Assembly: GCA_001773255.1 (NCBI GenBank)
Contig: MEWF01000021.1
Span: 32,016 to 40,466 of the forward strand
Source: a candidate division WWE3 bacterium RIFOXYC2_FULL_42_13
Lineage (GTDB): Bacteria; Patescibacteriota; WWE3; UBA101185; UBA10185
DNA length: 8,451 nucleotides
Reading direction: 5' to 3'
Shown: positions 1 to 6,718 of the stretch, piece by piece
Position numbering within the stretch: the stretch's first letter is position 1
Layout: every line of letters starts with the position of its first letter
Translations under genes and position numbers: made by a program
The notes under the pieces: model-generated
Told to the model about the DNA's origin: nothing
Database searches by the model: none
The model's input: the letters and a program-made list of their open reading frames with translations, nothing else

Positions 1-465
1 TACTCCTGCAATTATGGTTAAGGTGTTACCGTATTTTTCGGTTATGTATCTGGTCGCGTTGATGAATTTTTCAAGATGGCCGTGAGCTACATCCATTAGG
101 ATCACATCCGCTCCGGCTTTGACCAATAGCTCGGCCGCTGCCTTATACCCTTCCTTGCATCCCAGAGAGGCCGCAGCTACAACATTGGCGTCTTTAATTT
201 TAGAAATTTTCTCAGCCTGAACTTCGGGAGAGTCGAATCTGGGCAGTATTCCCATTCCCCCAAGTTTTCCGAGCGCGATCGCCATCTCCACGTCTGTTAC
301 AGAATCCATATTTGTAGATATTAATGGAATGGACAATTCAATCTTTTCGGATATACGGGTGTTAAGGTTTACACTCCTTCTCGACCCTACAGAAGAGCCT
401 TTGGGTATTAAGAGGACGTCGTCGTAGCTAAGAGCTGTTCTCAGTTCGCTTGAGCACACAATCAC
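1..465 (-). CDS. guaB: IMP dehydrogenase / GMP reductase family protein, CBS-less, 5' part only
   Basis: The 155 visible codons form the N-terminal part of an IMPDH/GMPR (beta/alpha)8 barrel; the gene runs off the left edge. Visible landmarks are ALSYDDVLLIPK near the start, the strand and loop LISTNMDSVTD, GGMGILPRF, and GADVILMDVAHGH followed by TIIAGV. IMPDH makes XMP from IMP with NAD+ and GMPR converts GMP back to IMP; both are cytosolic purine enzymes. Only about 60 residues separate GGMGI from the AHGH motif, so the usual CBS-domain pair of IMPDH is absent, as in GMP reductases and some short IMPDHs. The catalytic cysteine loop lies outside the window, so the reaction cannot be settled. 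An in-frame TGA at 475-477 closes the frame upstream. GTG at 463-465 or GTG at 457-459 are the plausible starts, and neither has a Shine-Dalgarno site. The gene follows rnhB by 23 bases with no terminator between, so it probably shares the gyrA-rnhB transcript. The family is near certain; the symbol is tentative. Confidence 0.85.
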   Translation of the reverse strand, partial: MIVCSSELRTALSYDDVLLIPKGSSVGSRRSVNLNTRISEKIELSIPLISTNMDSVTDVEMAIALGKLGGMGILPRFDSPEVQAEKISKIKDANVVAAASLGCKEGYKAAAELLVKAGADVILMDVAHGHLEKFINATRYITEKYGNTLTIIAGV

Positions 466-488
466 TATGTTACGTCAGGAGGAATAAT

Positions 489-1223
489 TCAGCAAGTACT
501 GAGAAATGAGGCAATAGGTCTGAAACTTTTTCTGTGAATTTCGCACGGACCGTAGGATTTTAACGCCTCGATGTGTCTTTTTGTTCCGTAGCCCTTATGA
601 GCAGAAAAGCCATAAAGAGGAAATTTTTTGTCCATTTCTACCATCAAATTATCTCTGTAAACTTTCGCGATTATTGAGGCCGCCCCCACGCTTATGCTCC
701 TAATATCGCCGGCTATTATGTTTAATTGGCGGTCATTATTCATGTTCTTTATTTTTACTACATCGGTGATGACAAAGTCAGGGAATATTTTTAGTCCTGA
801 TACAGCGCTTTCGAAAGCCCGGGATATGCAAACGGACATTCCTTCTCTGTCTATCGTCTCATTATCTATTTCTGCAATTGAGAAAGAAAGACATTCCTGA
901 AGTAGAAATTCATTTGTTCGTTGGCGTTTAATTGGCGATATTTTCTTGCTGTCTGTTATGTTTTTGTAGTCTGTTTTGTATATATATTCGACGTCGTTAT
1001 TCCTACTGGAACTCCCTATTCTGTTCCTAACAGTGACTACACTTTCATAACTACCCAGCTGTTCCTCAATTCCCAGCATTTTCTCAATATCAAGTATAGC
1101 CGCGGCTACAACTAAAGGACCTGCCAGAGGTCCCCTGCCCACTTCATCAACACCGGCAATATATTTAAAACCTTTCGACAGGTATAAATCTTTTTCGAAT
1201 TGGAAGTTTTCAGGAAATCTCAC
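489..1223 (-). CDS. rnhB: Ribonuclease HII with an insertion after the first catalytic motif
   Basis: A 244-residue RNase HII, which cleaves the RNA strand of RNA/DNA hybrids and nicks at single ribonucleotides in DNA, in the cytosol with Mg2+ or Mn2+. The DEDD active site is complete: Asp26 and Glu27 in GVDEVGRGPLAGP, Asp154 in FVITDVV, and Asp191 in AASIIAKVYRDNLM. The DSKK motif (about 91-94), YGFSAHKGYGTKRH (about 204-217) and the C-terminal YGPCEIHRKSF are typical. Two things are unusual. About 35-40 extra, largely polar residues (roughly 46-86) sit between the first motif and DSKK, where most bacterial enzymes have a short loop. The bases after Asp154 encode Val-Val where Gly-Asn is common. 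The start is GTG, 14 bases after the gyrA stop, with no Shine-Dalgarno site; the hexamer TATTCT lies 6 bases before it. It is probably the second gene of the gyrA operon. The identity is secure and the exact start less so. Confidence 0.95.
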   Translation of the reverse strand: MRFPENFQFEKDLYLSKGFKYIAGVDEVGRGPLAGPLVVAAAILDIEKMLGIEEQLGSYESVVTVRNRIGSSSRNNDVEYIYKTDYKNITDSKKISPIKRQRTNEFLLQECLSFSIAEIDNETIDREGMSVCISRAFESAVSGLKIFPDFVITDVVKIKNMNNDRQLNIIAGDIRSISVGAASIIAKVYRDNLMVEMDKKFPLYGFSAHKGYGTKRHIEALKSYGPCEIHRKSFRPIASFLSTC

Positions 1224-1237
1224 ACGTACAGAATAAA

Positions 1238-3796
1238 TTATTCGGCAATTTCTTCAAGCGCCTCTTCGAGTACAGCCGCGGAGGTCAGTGTGTCTCTGGA
1301 GTCTAGCTTTATTAATCTAACGCCCTGTGTTGCCCTGCCCAGTACCGGAACAAGCTTCGACCCTATCCTGAGAACTTTTCCGCTCGATGTGGCGAGAAGA
1401 ACGTCAGTTCCTCTATCGGCGACTACCGCTCTGGCGCTTACCAGATGACCCGTCTTGTCGGTCACCTTGTATGTTAGTATGCCTGACCCTGCCCTGCTTT
1501 GGGTTTTGTACTCGCCTGTCTTTGTTCTTTTACCATAACCTTTGTCTGACACGACAAGAAGATCTATGTTTTTTGCATTCCTGGGGATTATTACCGAGCC
1601 CACCACTTTGTCGTTGCCCTTACTCAGTTTTATTCCGGTGACACCTCCTGCGGCGCGACCCATGTCCCTTACATCTTTTTCACTGAATCTTATGGATTGG
1701 CCCATGGTTGTGGTTATAAGTACGTCGTCCTCTCCATATGTAATGCCTGCAAAGGCGAGATTGTCACCATCCCCAAGCTTTATGGCCAGTATTCCGGACG
1801 ACCTGATGTTTGAGAACTCAGGCATTCCGGTTCTTTTAACAACACCTTTTTCGGTAACAAAAAAGACAAATCCTTTTTCTTCGGACATGTCAGCCGTGGT
1901 AACAGTTAAAAATGCCTGCATTCTCTCATTTTGGGTCATACTTAAAAAGTTAACCAACGGGGTGCCTTTTGCTGTTCTGGAGGACTCAGGTATATCCCAC
2001 ACACGCATTTTGTAAACACGTCCGGTATTAGTGAAGAACAAAGCCCAATCATGTGTGGAACAGGTTCTGATAGTGTCGACGCTGTCCTCCTCCTTTAACC
2101 CCTGTCCGACAACCCCTTTGCCCCCTCTACCCTGTTTCTTGTAAGTATCTTCTTTTAATCTCTTAATGTACCCGCTTTCGCTGATTGTAACTATGCAGGG
2201 TTCGTCTATGATAAGGTCTTCATCCGAAAGCTCCCCGACCTTACCTTTTACTACGACGCTTTTTCTTTTGTCTCCGTATCTTTCTTTGAGATCGTTAAGC
2301 TCTTTTTTGACGGTTTCGATTATTCTTGTGGGTGAAGCTATCAGGTCTTCGTAGTCGTCTATGATGGCTACTATCTCTCTCAGCTCGTCTTCGATTTTCT
2401 GTCTTTCAAGCGCGGCAAGTTTTCTTAACTGCATGTCCAGGATTGCCTGTGCTTGGATTTCTGAAAGTCCGAACTTCTTCATTAACCCTTCTTTTGCAGT
2501 TTCGGCGTCTTTACTTGCTCTGATTAGCGCAATGACGGCATCCAGATTATCCAGCGCTATTTTTAGGCCCTGAAGAATGTGTTCTCTTTCCTTCGCTCTT
2601 CTGAGTAAATAAATTGTTCTTTTTACTACTACTTGTTGTCTGTGTCGCACAAACTCTTCGAGTATCATTTTTAGGGTCATGAGCTTGGGTTCGTTATCGA
2701 GTAAAGCAACGAAATTTGCGTTGAAAGTGTTCTGAAGTTGGGTATATTTATACAGCTGATTCTGTATTTTCATTACCACTGCCTCTTTTTTAAGCTCTAT
2801 AACAATTCTCAATCCTTGTTTATTGGATTCGTCCCTCAGGTCCGAGATACCCTCTATTTTTTTATCCTTCACCAAATCCGCTATCTTTGCGATAAGGGTG
2901 GATTTATTGACCATATAAGGAATTTCGGTGACAACGAGCTTCATCTTTTCACCTTTTCCTTCTTCTACTCCCATCTTTGCCCGGGTCACTACCCTACCCT
3001 TCCCTGTTGCGTACATCTGTATTATTTCTTTTTGATCATAAATTGTCCCCCCTGTAGGAAAGTCAGGACCTTTTATTATTTTGACAAGGTCTTCAACGTT
3101 TGCGGATGATTCAAAAGAAAGCTTAGCGACCTTGTCTTTGTCGTCCTTTCCGGGTTTTTCGCCTATTTCTATGGCTTTTTCGATCAAAAGGTTTATTCCT
3201 TCCACTACCTCGGTGAGATTGTGCGGAGGTACGTTTGTTGCCATACCTACGGCAATTCCTGCGGCTCCGTTTAATAACAAGTTAGGTAAAAGACTGGGTA
3301 AGTAGGTAGGCTCGTAGTTTTGAAGATCGTTCATTACGAACGCGATGGTTTCTTTGTCGATATCCGAGTAAAGTTCTTCGGAAATCTTTTGAAGCTTACA
3401 TTCTGTGTACCTCATGGCTGCCGGCGGATCTCCGTCAATGCTACCGAAGTTTCCCTGCGGGAATATCAACGGATATCTTAAGTTAAAGTCCTGTCCCATT
3501 CTCACAAGCGCTTCATAAACCGAAACGTCACCGTGCGGGTGATATTTCTTTAACACTTCTCCCACAACAGCCGCGCACTTATGAAACTTGCTGGATGCCG
3601 ACATACCCTGATCCTGCATAGCGTAGATTACCCTTCTCTGTACGGGTTTGAGTCCGTCTCTGACGTCGGGCAGGGCGCGTGAAACGATGACTGACATTGC
3701 GTAGTCCAGATAGGACGTTTGCATTTCATGCGTAATATCCGTTTGGATTATTTGGCTTTCTTCTCCGCTTGTTATTTGTGTTACTTTATCGGCCAT
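1238..3796 (-). CDS. gyrA: DNA gyrase subunit A
   Basis: A full-length 852-residue GyrA. With GyrB it forms the A2B2 enzyme that introduces negative supercoils into DNA using ATP. The breakage-reunion domain shows SYLDYAMSVIVSRALPDVRD (about 28-47), KYHPHGDVSVYE (84-95) and the catalytic Tyr130 in AAMRYTE. A tower and coiled-coil region follows, including AQAILDMQLRKLAALE near 450. The C-terminal beta-pinwheel carries the GyrA box QGRGGKG at about 554-560, which distinguishes gyrase from topoisomerase IV ParC; the tail is short and acidic. The residue equivalent to E. coli Ser83 is Val91 and that equivalent to Asp87 is Glu95. Roughly 22 extra, lysine-rich residues (about 204-230) precede IIKGPDFPTGG. 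The ATG start has no Shine-Dalgarno site; a -10-like element lies just upstream. It is the first gene of a unit continuing into rnhB. The identity is certain from domain order and motifs. Confidence 0.99.
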   Translation of the reverse strand: MADKVTQITSGEESQIIQTDITHEMQTSYLDYAMSVIVSRALPDVRDGLKPVQRRVIYAMQDQGMSASSKFHKCAAVVGEVLKKYHPHGDVSVYEALVRMGQDFNLRYPLIFPQGNFGSIDGDPPAAMRYTECKLQKISEELYSDIDKETIAFVMNDLQNYEPTYLPSLLPNLLLNGAAGIAVGMATNVPPHNLTEVVEGINLLIEKAIEIGEKPGKDDKDKVAKLSFESSANVEDLVKIIKGPDFPTGGTIYDQKEIIQMYATGKGRVVTRAKMGVEEGKGEKMKLVVTEIPYMVNKSTLIAKIADLVKDKKIEGISDLRDESNKQGLRIVIELKKEAVVMKIQNQLYKYTQLQNTFNANFVALLDNEPKLMTLKMILEEFVRHRQQVVVKRTIYLLRRAKEREHILQGLKIALDNLDAVIALIRASKDAETAKEGLMKKFGLSEIQAQAILDMQLRKLAALERQKIEDELREIVAIIDDYEDLIASPTRIIETVKKELNDLKERYGDKRKSVVVKGKVGELSDEDLIIDEPCIVTISESGYIKRLKEDTYKKQGRGGKGVVGQGLKEEDSVDTIRTCSTHDWALFFTNTGRVYKMRVWDIPESSRTAKGTPLVNFLSMTQNERMQAFLTVTTADMSEEKGFVFFVTEKGVVKRTGMPEFSNIRSSGILAIKLGDGDNLAFAGITYGEDDVLITTTMGQSIRFSEKDVRDMGRAAGGVTGIKLSKGNDKVVGSVIIPRNAKNIDLLVVSDKGYGKRTKTGEYKTQSRAGSGILTYKVTDKTGHLVSARAVVADRGTDVLLATSSGKVLRIGSKLVPVLGRATQGVRLIKLDSRDTLTSAAVLEEALEEIAE

Positions 3797-3814
3797 AACT
3801 AAATAATATTAACA
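3797..3814 (-). promoter_or_regulatory. Candidate gyrA -10 region, probably giving a leaderless or near-leaderless mRNA
   Basis: Read on the minus strand, TATTAT (3803-3808) ends 6 bases before the gyrA ATG, which would place the transcript start on the A of ATG. An overlapping alternative, TGT followed by TAATAT (3806-3814), resembles an extended -10 and would give a leader of only a few bases. No convincing TTGACA-like -35 is seen 16-18 bases upstream. No purine-rich ribosome binding site lies close to the ATG; a GGGGTGG run about 30 bases upstream is too distant. The hppA terminator lies further upstream, so gyrA needs a promoter in this gap of about 130 bases. The motif is AT-rich and could arise by chance. 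Confidence 0.5.
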
Positions 3815-3928
3815 CTTTTCCGCAAGTCTTTCCACCCCTTTTTTAGTGCTATAAAGGGAAAAACGCCCTAGGTGTGTTGTAGCTACGGTCTTGAAAAACT
3901 GCTGTGGGAAGTTGGATGTCCGCATAGT

Positions 3929-3957
3929 AAAAGAAAGACCGCGCCGGGCGCGGTCTT
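3929..3957 (-). terminator. Rho-independent terminator of hppA
   Basis: A 10-bp perfect stem pairs AAGACCGCGC (3935-3944) with GCGCGGTCTT (3948-3957) around a 3-base loop. On the minus strand it is followed by TCTTTTA. It starts about 31 bases after the hppA stop codon and separates hppA from the gyrA unit. On the plus strand the stem is not followed by a T-run, so it looks one-directional. Confidence 0.88.
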
Positions 3958-3988
3958 CCGTAAAAGTTAACGTAGCAAATTAGCCGGT

Positions 3989-6214
3989 TTATTCCGTGGC
4001 GTATGCTTCTTTTTTGGAATCACTCTTCTGAAAGAAAAGTAACCAGGCAAGAGCTGCAAGAATAACAGCTGCAAGTCCGTACTTAACCACAGGGTTAATA
4101 TCCACGACTAAGAGAGGAGCTATGATAACCGAGATTAGGTTTATAACTTTAAGCAACGGGTTCAAAGCCGGGCCTGCGGTGTCCTTCAACGGATCTCCTA
4201 CAGTGTCTCCCACGACGCTGGCTTTGTGTGCTTCCGAACCTTTACCTCCGAAGTTACCTTCTTCAACATATTTTTTAGCGTTATCCCAGGCACCTCCTGC
4301 GTTAGACATAAATACCGCGAAGAGCTGTCCCGATAAAATCAATCCGGCGAGGAATCCTCCGAGAGGTTCAACCCCGAATAAAAGTCCCACCAAAACCGAG
4401 CTTAATACTGCTAAAAGAGCTATGGGTAATAATTCCTTTTGAGCTGATTTGGTACAGATAGCGACGGTTGTAGCGTAATCAGGTTTAACGGTTCCTTCTA
4501 ATATACCGGGTATTCTGAACTGTCTTCTCACGTCAGCGATGATTGCAGAGGCTGCACGTGAAACGGCGTCGATTAATCGGGAGCTGAACAACAAAGGCAA
4601 AGCCCCACCAATTAAAAGTCCTACGAAGACGAGAGGTTCGGATACTCTTATTCCGCCCGACAAAGTTCCGGGTCTGACTTTTTCAACGTCAGTAATAAAG
4701 GAACCGAACAAGGATACGGCTGCGATGACTGCGCTTCCTATAGCAACTCCTTTAGTAATAGCTTTTGTTGTGTTTCCTGCTGCGTCGAGACGGGCCAAAA
4801 TGGCCTGACCTTTAGGATCGATTTTTGCCATTTCTCCGATGCCGCCCGCGTTGTCGGAGATAGGACCGAATGAATCCATTGCAACATTGTTACCGGTCAA
4901 AGTTAACATTCCGATACCGGTTAATGAAACTCCATATAAAACGTATACAGGAGGGAACCCGGAATAAATTGCAATTGCTCCTACTATCGTTATAGCTATA
5001 ACAAGGGCTGACCAAACGCTGGATTCCAAGCCTGTTGAAAGACCGGAGAGTATCGTGGTAGCTGCCCCGCTCTTAGTTTGTTCTGCGATCTTTTTAACAG
5101 GAGCGTAAGCGCCGTCTGTGAAATAACCTGTTACATGGTCTATGACGATAGCCAAGATAACACCGATGACTACCGATCCGAAAGCTCTCCACTCGTTCAT
5201 GTAGAAGTGAGCGAGGATAGCAAATAAGACAGTGGATATTGCCGCAGATGTGTAAAAACCCCGGTTAATCGTGTGCAAAGGATTTTCATTGTTGCGGCTT
5301 TTGACAAATGCGGTTCCTATTATTGAACTTAACACTCCTATTCCACGGACGATTAAAGGGAAAACTATCCATTTTACCGAACCGGTAATGGAAGATAATG
5401 CCAACCCGAGAATTAAAGAAGACACGATAGTAACTTCGTAGCTCTCGAAGATGTCCGCGGCCATTCCGGCGCAGTCTCCGACATTGTCTCCGACCAGGTC
5501 TGCGACAACAGCAGGATTTCTTGGGTCATCTTCAGGTATTCCGGCTTCAACTTTTCCTACCAGGTCAGCTCCTACATCAGCAGCCTTGGTATAAATACCT
5601 CCGCCGACTCTCATTAGTAGAGCAAGCAAAGTACCGCCGAAGCCAAATCCCAAAAGTGCGTCGGGAGCTGCTTTTCCGAAAAATATGAAAATTAAAGTTC
5701 CGCCAAGTAAGCCGAGACCGTCGGTAAGCATTCCCGTAACGGTACCCGCACGATAGGCGGTTTTCAAAGCTTCGGGAGCTTTCTCTTTAGAAGCTAGAGC
5801 GGCAACTCTTATGGAAGCATCTATCGCCATTCTCATGCCGAGACGCCCTACCATTGCCGAGAACATTGCTCCGGCTAAGAACGCGAGTGCGCGTCCTACG
5901 GCGACAATAATTTTTGCGTTCGCACCGAATACTTCCGTAGCTTCGATGGAAGGTTGTACCACCCACACGCTTAGAAACAGCACAACTACAAGCACGCCGA
6001 TCATATTACGGATGATCTTCCACTGCGATGCCAGGTATGCTTCAGCACCCTCTTTGATACCGCTCCACACCTCTCTCATCTTGCCTTCCGGCAAGGCTAT
6101 GCTTAAAATTTGACGCCTCAAATAGAATGCGTAGTAAAGCCCTAAAAGAGCTATACCCAAAACACCGAACAAACCGGCTACTTCAAACGTTGAGAATTCT
6201 TTTAATCCAATCAT
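3989..6214 (-). CDS. hppA: Membrane-bound proton-translocating pyrophosphatase (K+-independent type)
   Basis: A 741-residue integral membrane pyrophosphatase of usual family length, with about 16 hydrophobic segments starting at residues 12-30. It hydrolyses cytosolic pyrophosphate and pumps ions out across the membrane. Substrate-site motifs are all present: DVGADLVGKVE at 213-223, the acidic run with Asp239, Asp243 and Asp247, SDNAGGIGEM at 453-462, MSNAGGAWDNAKKY at 636-649, and GDTVGDPLKDTAGP at 669-682. In the diagnostic stretch GNTTKAITKG (480-489), Lys484 and Thr487 occupy the two positions that carry Ala and Gly/Ala in K+-dependent enzymes. Family knowledge makes this the K+-independent class, whose characterised members pump H+. 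Its role may be recovering energy from biosynthetic pyrophosphate. The ATG at 6212-6214 has no Shine-Dalgarno site. Promoter and terminator analysis suggests it is transcribed alone, lying between gyrB and gyrA. Identity is certain; ion specificity is inferred. Confidence 0.98.
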   Translation of the reverse strand: MIGLKEFSTFEVAGLFGVLGIALLGLYYAFYLRRQILSIALPEGKMREVWSGIKEGAEAYLASQWKIIRNMIGVLVVVLFLSVWVVQPSIEATEVFGANAKIIVAVGRALAFLAGAMFSAMVGRLGMRMAIDASIRVAALASKEKAPEALKTAYRAGTVTGMLTDGLGLLGGTLIFIFFGKAAPDALLGFGFGGTLLALLMRVGGGIYTKAADVGADLVGKVEAGIPEDDPRNPAVVADLVGDNVGDCAGMAADIFESYEVTIVSSLILGLALSSITGSVKWIVFPLIVRGIGVLSSIIGTAFVKSRNNENPLHTINRGFYTSAAISTVLFAILAHFYMNEWRAFGSVVIGVILAIVIDHVTGYFTDGAYAPVKKIAEQTKSGAATTILSGLSTGLESSVWSALVIAITIVGAIAIYSGFPPVYVLYGVSLTGIGMLTLTGNNVAMDSFGPISDNAGGIGEMAKIDPKGQAILARLDAAGNTTKAITKGVAIGSAVIAAVSLFGSFITDVEKVRPGTLSGGIRVSEPLVFVGLLIGGALPLLFSSRLIDAVSRAASAIIADVRRQFRIPGILEGTVKPDYATTVAICTKSAQKELLPIALLAVLSSVLVGLLFGVEPLGGFLAGLILSGQLFAVFMSNAGGAWDNAKKYVEEGNFGGKGSEAHKASVVGDTVGDPLKDTAGPALNPLLKVINLISVIIAPLLVVDINPVVKYGLAAVILAALAWLLFFQKSDSKKEAYATE

Positions 6215-6221
6215 GAGGAGA

Positions 6222-6251
6222 ATTCTAACCGCGCACGCGTTTGTTTGTCAA
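6222..6251 (-). promoter_or_regulatory. hppA promoter, leaderless geometry
   Basis: On the minus strand a perfect TTGACA -35 box (6246-6251) is followed after 18 bases by TAGAAT (6222-6227), one mismatch from the TATAAT consensus. Seven bases then separate the -10 box from the hppA ATG, so the predicted transcript start falls on or within a base or two of the start codon. The intervening TCTCCTC is pyrimidine-rich, the opposite of a ribosome binding site. The upstream unit ends at a terminator about 60 bases before the -35, so a promoter is expected here. Confidence 0.82.
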
Positions 6252-6278
6252 CCTTATTTTGCTTAATATGATAAGGTT
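6250..6278. repeat. Perfect 8-bp inverted repeat at the hppA promoter, possible operator
   Basis: AACCTTAT at 6250-6257 and ATAAGGTT at 6271-6278 are exact reverse complements separated by 13 bases, a centre-to-centre distance of 21 bases, or two helical turns. One arm overlaps the -35 box by two bases. This layout suits a dimeric regulator binding one face of DNA just upstream of the hppA promoter. It lies upstream of the predicted transcript start, so it is unlikely to be an RNA hairpin in hppA mRNA. No regulator is encoded in the window. Confidence 0.45.
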
Positions 6279-6314
6279 CTCGACGGGTAGGACGCCGAAA
6301 ATTTTAATTAAGTG

Positions 6315-6350
6315 AAAAAAAGAGCCCAAAAAAAGTAATTTTTTGGGCCC
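6315..6350 (-). terminator. Rho-independent terminator of the gyrB - small gene unit
   Basis: A 10-bp stem pairs 6324-6333 (GCCC then A residues) with 6339-6348 around a 5-base loop. On the minus strand it is followed by TC and a run of seven T residues (6315-6321). It starts about 27 bases after the stop codon of the 95-residue gene. The reverse direction has no T-run after the stem. Confidence 0.88.
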
Positions 6351-6376
6351 GGGTCTTGGGGTTGCCGGTCATGTTC

Positions 6377-6664
6377 TTAGTTCAGAAAGTTTCTCACTCT
6401 GCATTTGAAGAGTTCGAGATTGAACGAATCAGGGTCAAAACCCTCCTCTTTTATCTGACCCTTGATCTTGTCAATCGTGGCACTATGAAGCTCCCATTTA
6501 CTTTCATTTTTGGTTGCCTGGATGTAAAAAAGCATCTCTTTGGTCAGAACCGGGGAACTTAAAGTTACTGCAATTTTTACCAGATGCTTAGTGTTGTCCT
6601 CGCATTTCTTTTCCGATGACGGCACACCTATGACACAACGCACGATCGGTTGTAGATCACTCAT
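6377..6664 (-). CDS. Conserved-context small protein of unknown function (95 residues)
   Basis: I do not recognise this protein. It is 95 residues, lysine-rich and soluble-looking, with no signal peptide, membrane segment or metal-binding motif; its three cysteines (about 10, 21 and 88) are scattered. The first half alternates hydrophobic residues (IVRCVIGVP, LVKIAVTLSS) in a beta-like pattern. The second half (IDKIKGQIKEEG, FNLELFKCRVRNFLN) looks helical and charged. That it is a real gene is supported by an ATG start with AAGGAG 6 bases upstream, its position 54 bases after the gyrB stop on the same strand, and a terminator just after its stop. It is probably co-transcribed with gyrB. A gyrase-linked role is conceivable from position alone, but nothing in the sequence shows it. 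The overlapping plus-strand frame has no such signals. Confidence 0.8.
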   Translation of the reverse strand: MSDLQPIVRCVIGVPSSEKKCEDNTKHLVKIAVTLSSPVLTKEMLFYIQATKNESKWELHSATIDKIKGQIKEEGFDPDSFNLELFKCRVRNFLN

Positions 6665-6670
6665 TTCTCT

Positions 6671-6676
6671 CTCCTT
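6671..6676 (-). promoter_or_regulatory. Strong Shine-Dalgarno site of the 95-residue gene
   Basis: AAGGAG on the minus strand lies 6 bases before the ATG at 6662-6664, in a purine-only tract. It is the only clear ribosome binding site among the five start regions visible, and it fixes the start of this small gene. Confidence 0.85.
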
Positions 6677-6718
6677 AGTTATAGTATCTTGTGGAAAAGT
6701 ATAAACCCGGTTTGGATT

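Noticed and set aside
476..510. AGGAGG on the plus strand at about 478-483 as a ribosome binding site for a plus-strand gene
   Set aside because: The next ATG is over 20 bases away and reads into a stop after three codons. The position is inside the rnhB-IMPDH junction of the opposite strand.
694..3305. Several plus-strand open frames across rnhB and gyrA
   Set aside because: They are antisense shadows of strongly conserved genes, with no recognisable protein motifs or start signals.
3845..3880. AGGG/CCCT mini-hairpin upstream of gyrA as an attenuator or riboswitch
   Set aside because: The stem is only four base pairs, with no T-run or second structure, and it would lie upstream of the likely transcript start.
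6215..6221. TCTCCTC before hppA, and CCTCCT before the IMPDH-like gene, as anti-Shine-Dalgarno control elements
   Set aside because: If the hppA start is leaderless the tract is not in the mRNA. The two tracts are short and differ in position, so chance is the simpler reading.
6356..6562. Plus-strand frame opposite the 95-residue gene
   Set aside because: It has no ribosome binding site or promoter and lies fully against a minus-strand gene with good signals.
6665..6718. TATACT and TATAAC hexamers between gyrB and the small gene as a separate promoter
   Set aside because: Neither has a credible -35 at the right spacing, and the gap is short, so co-transcription with gyrB is simpler.
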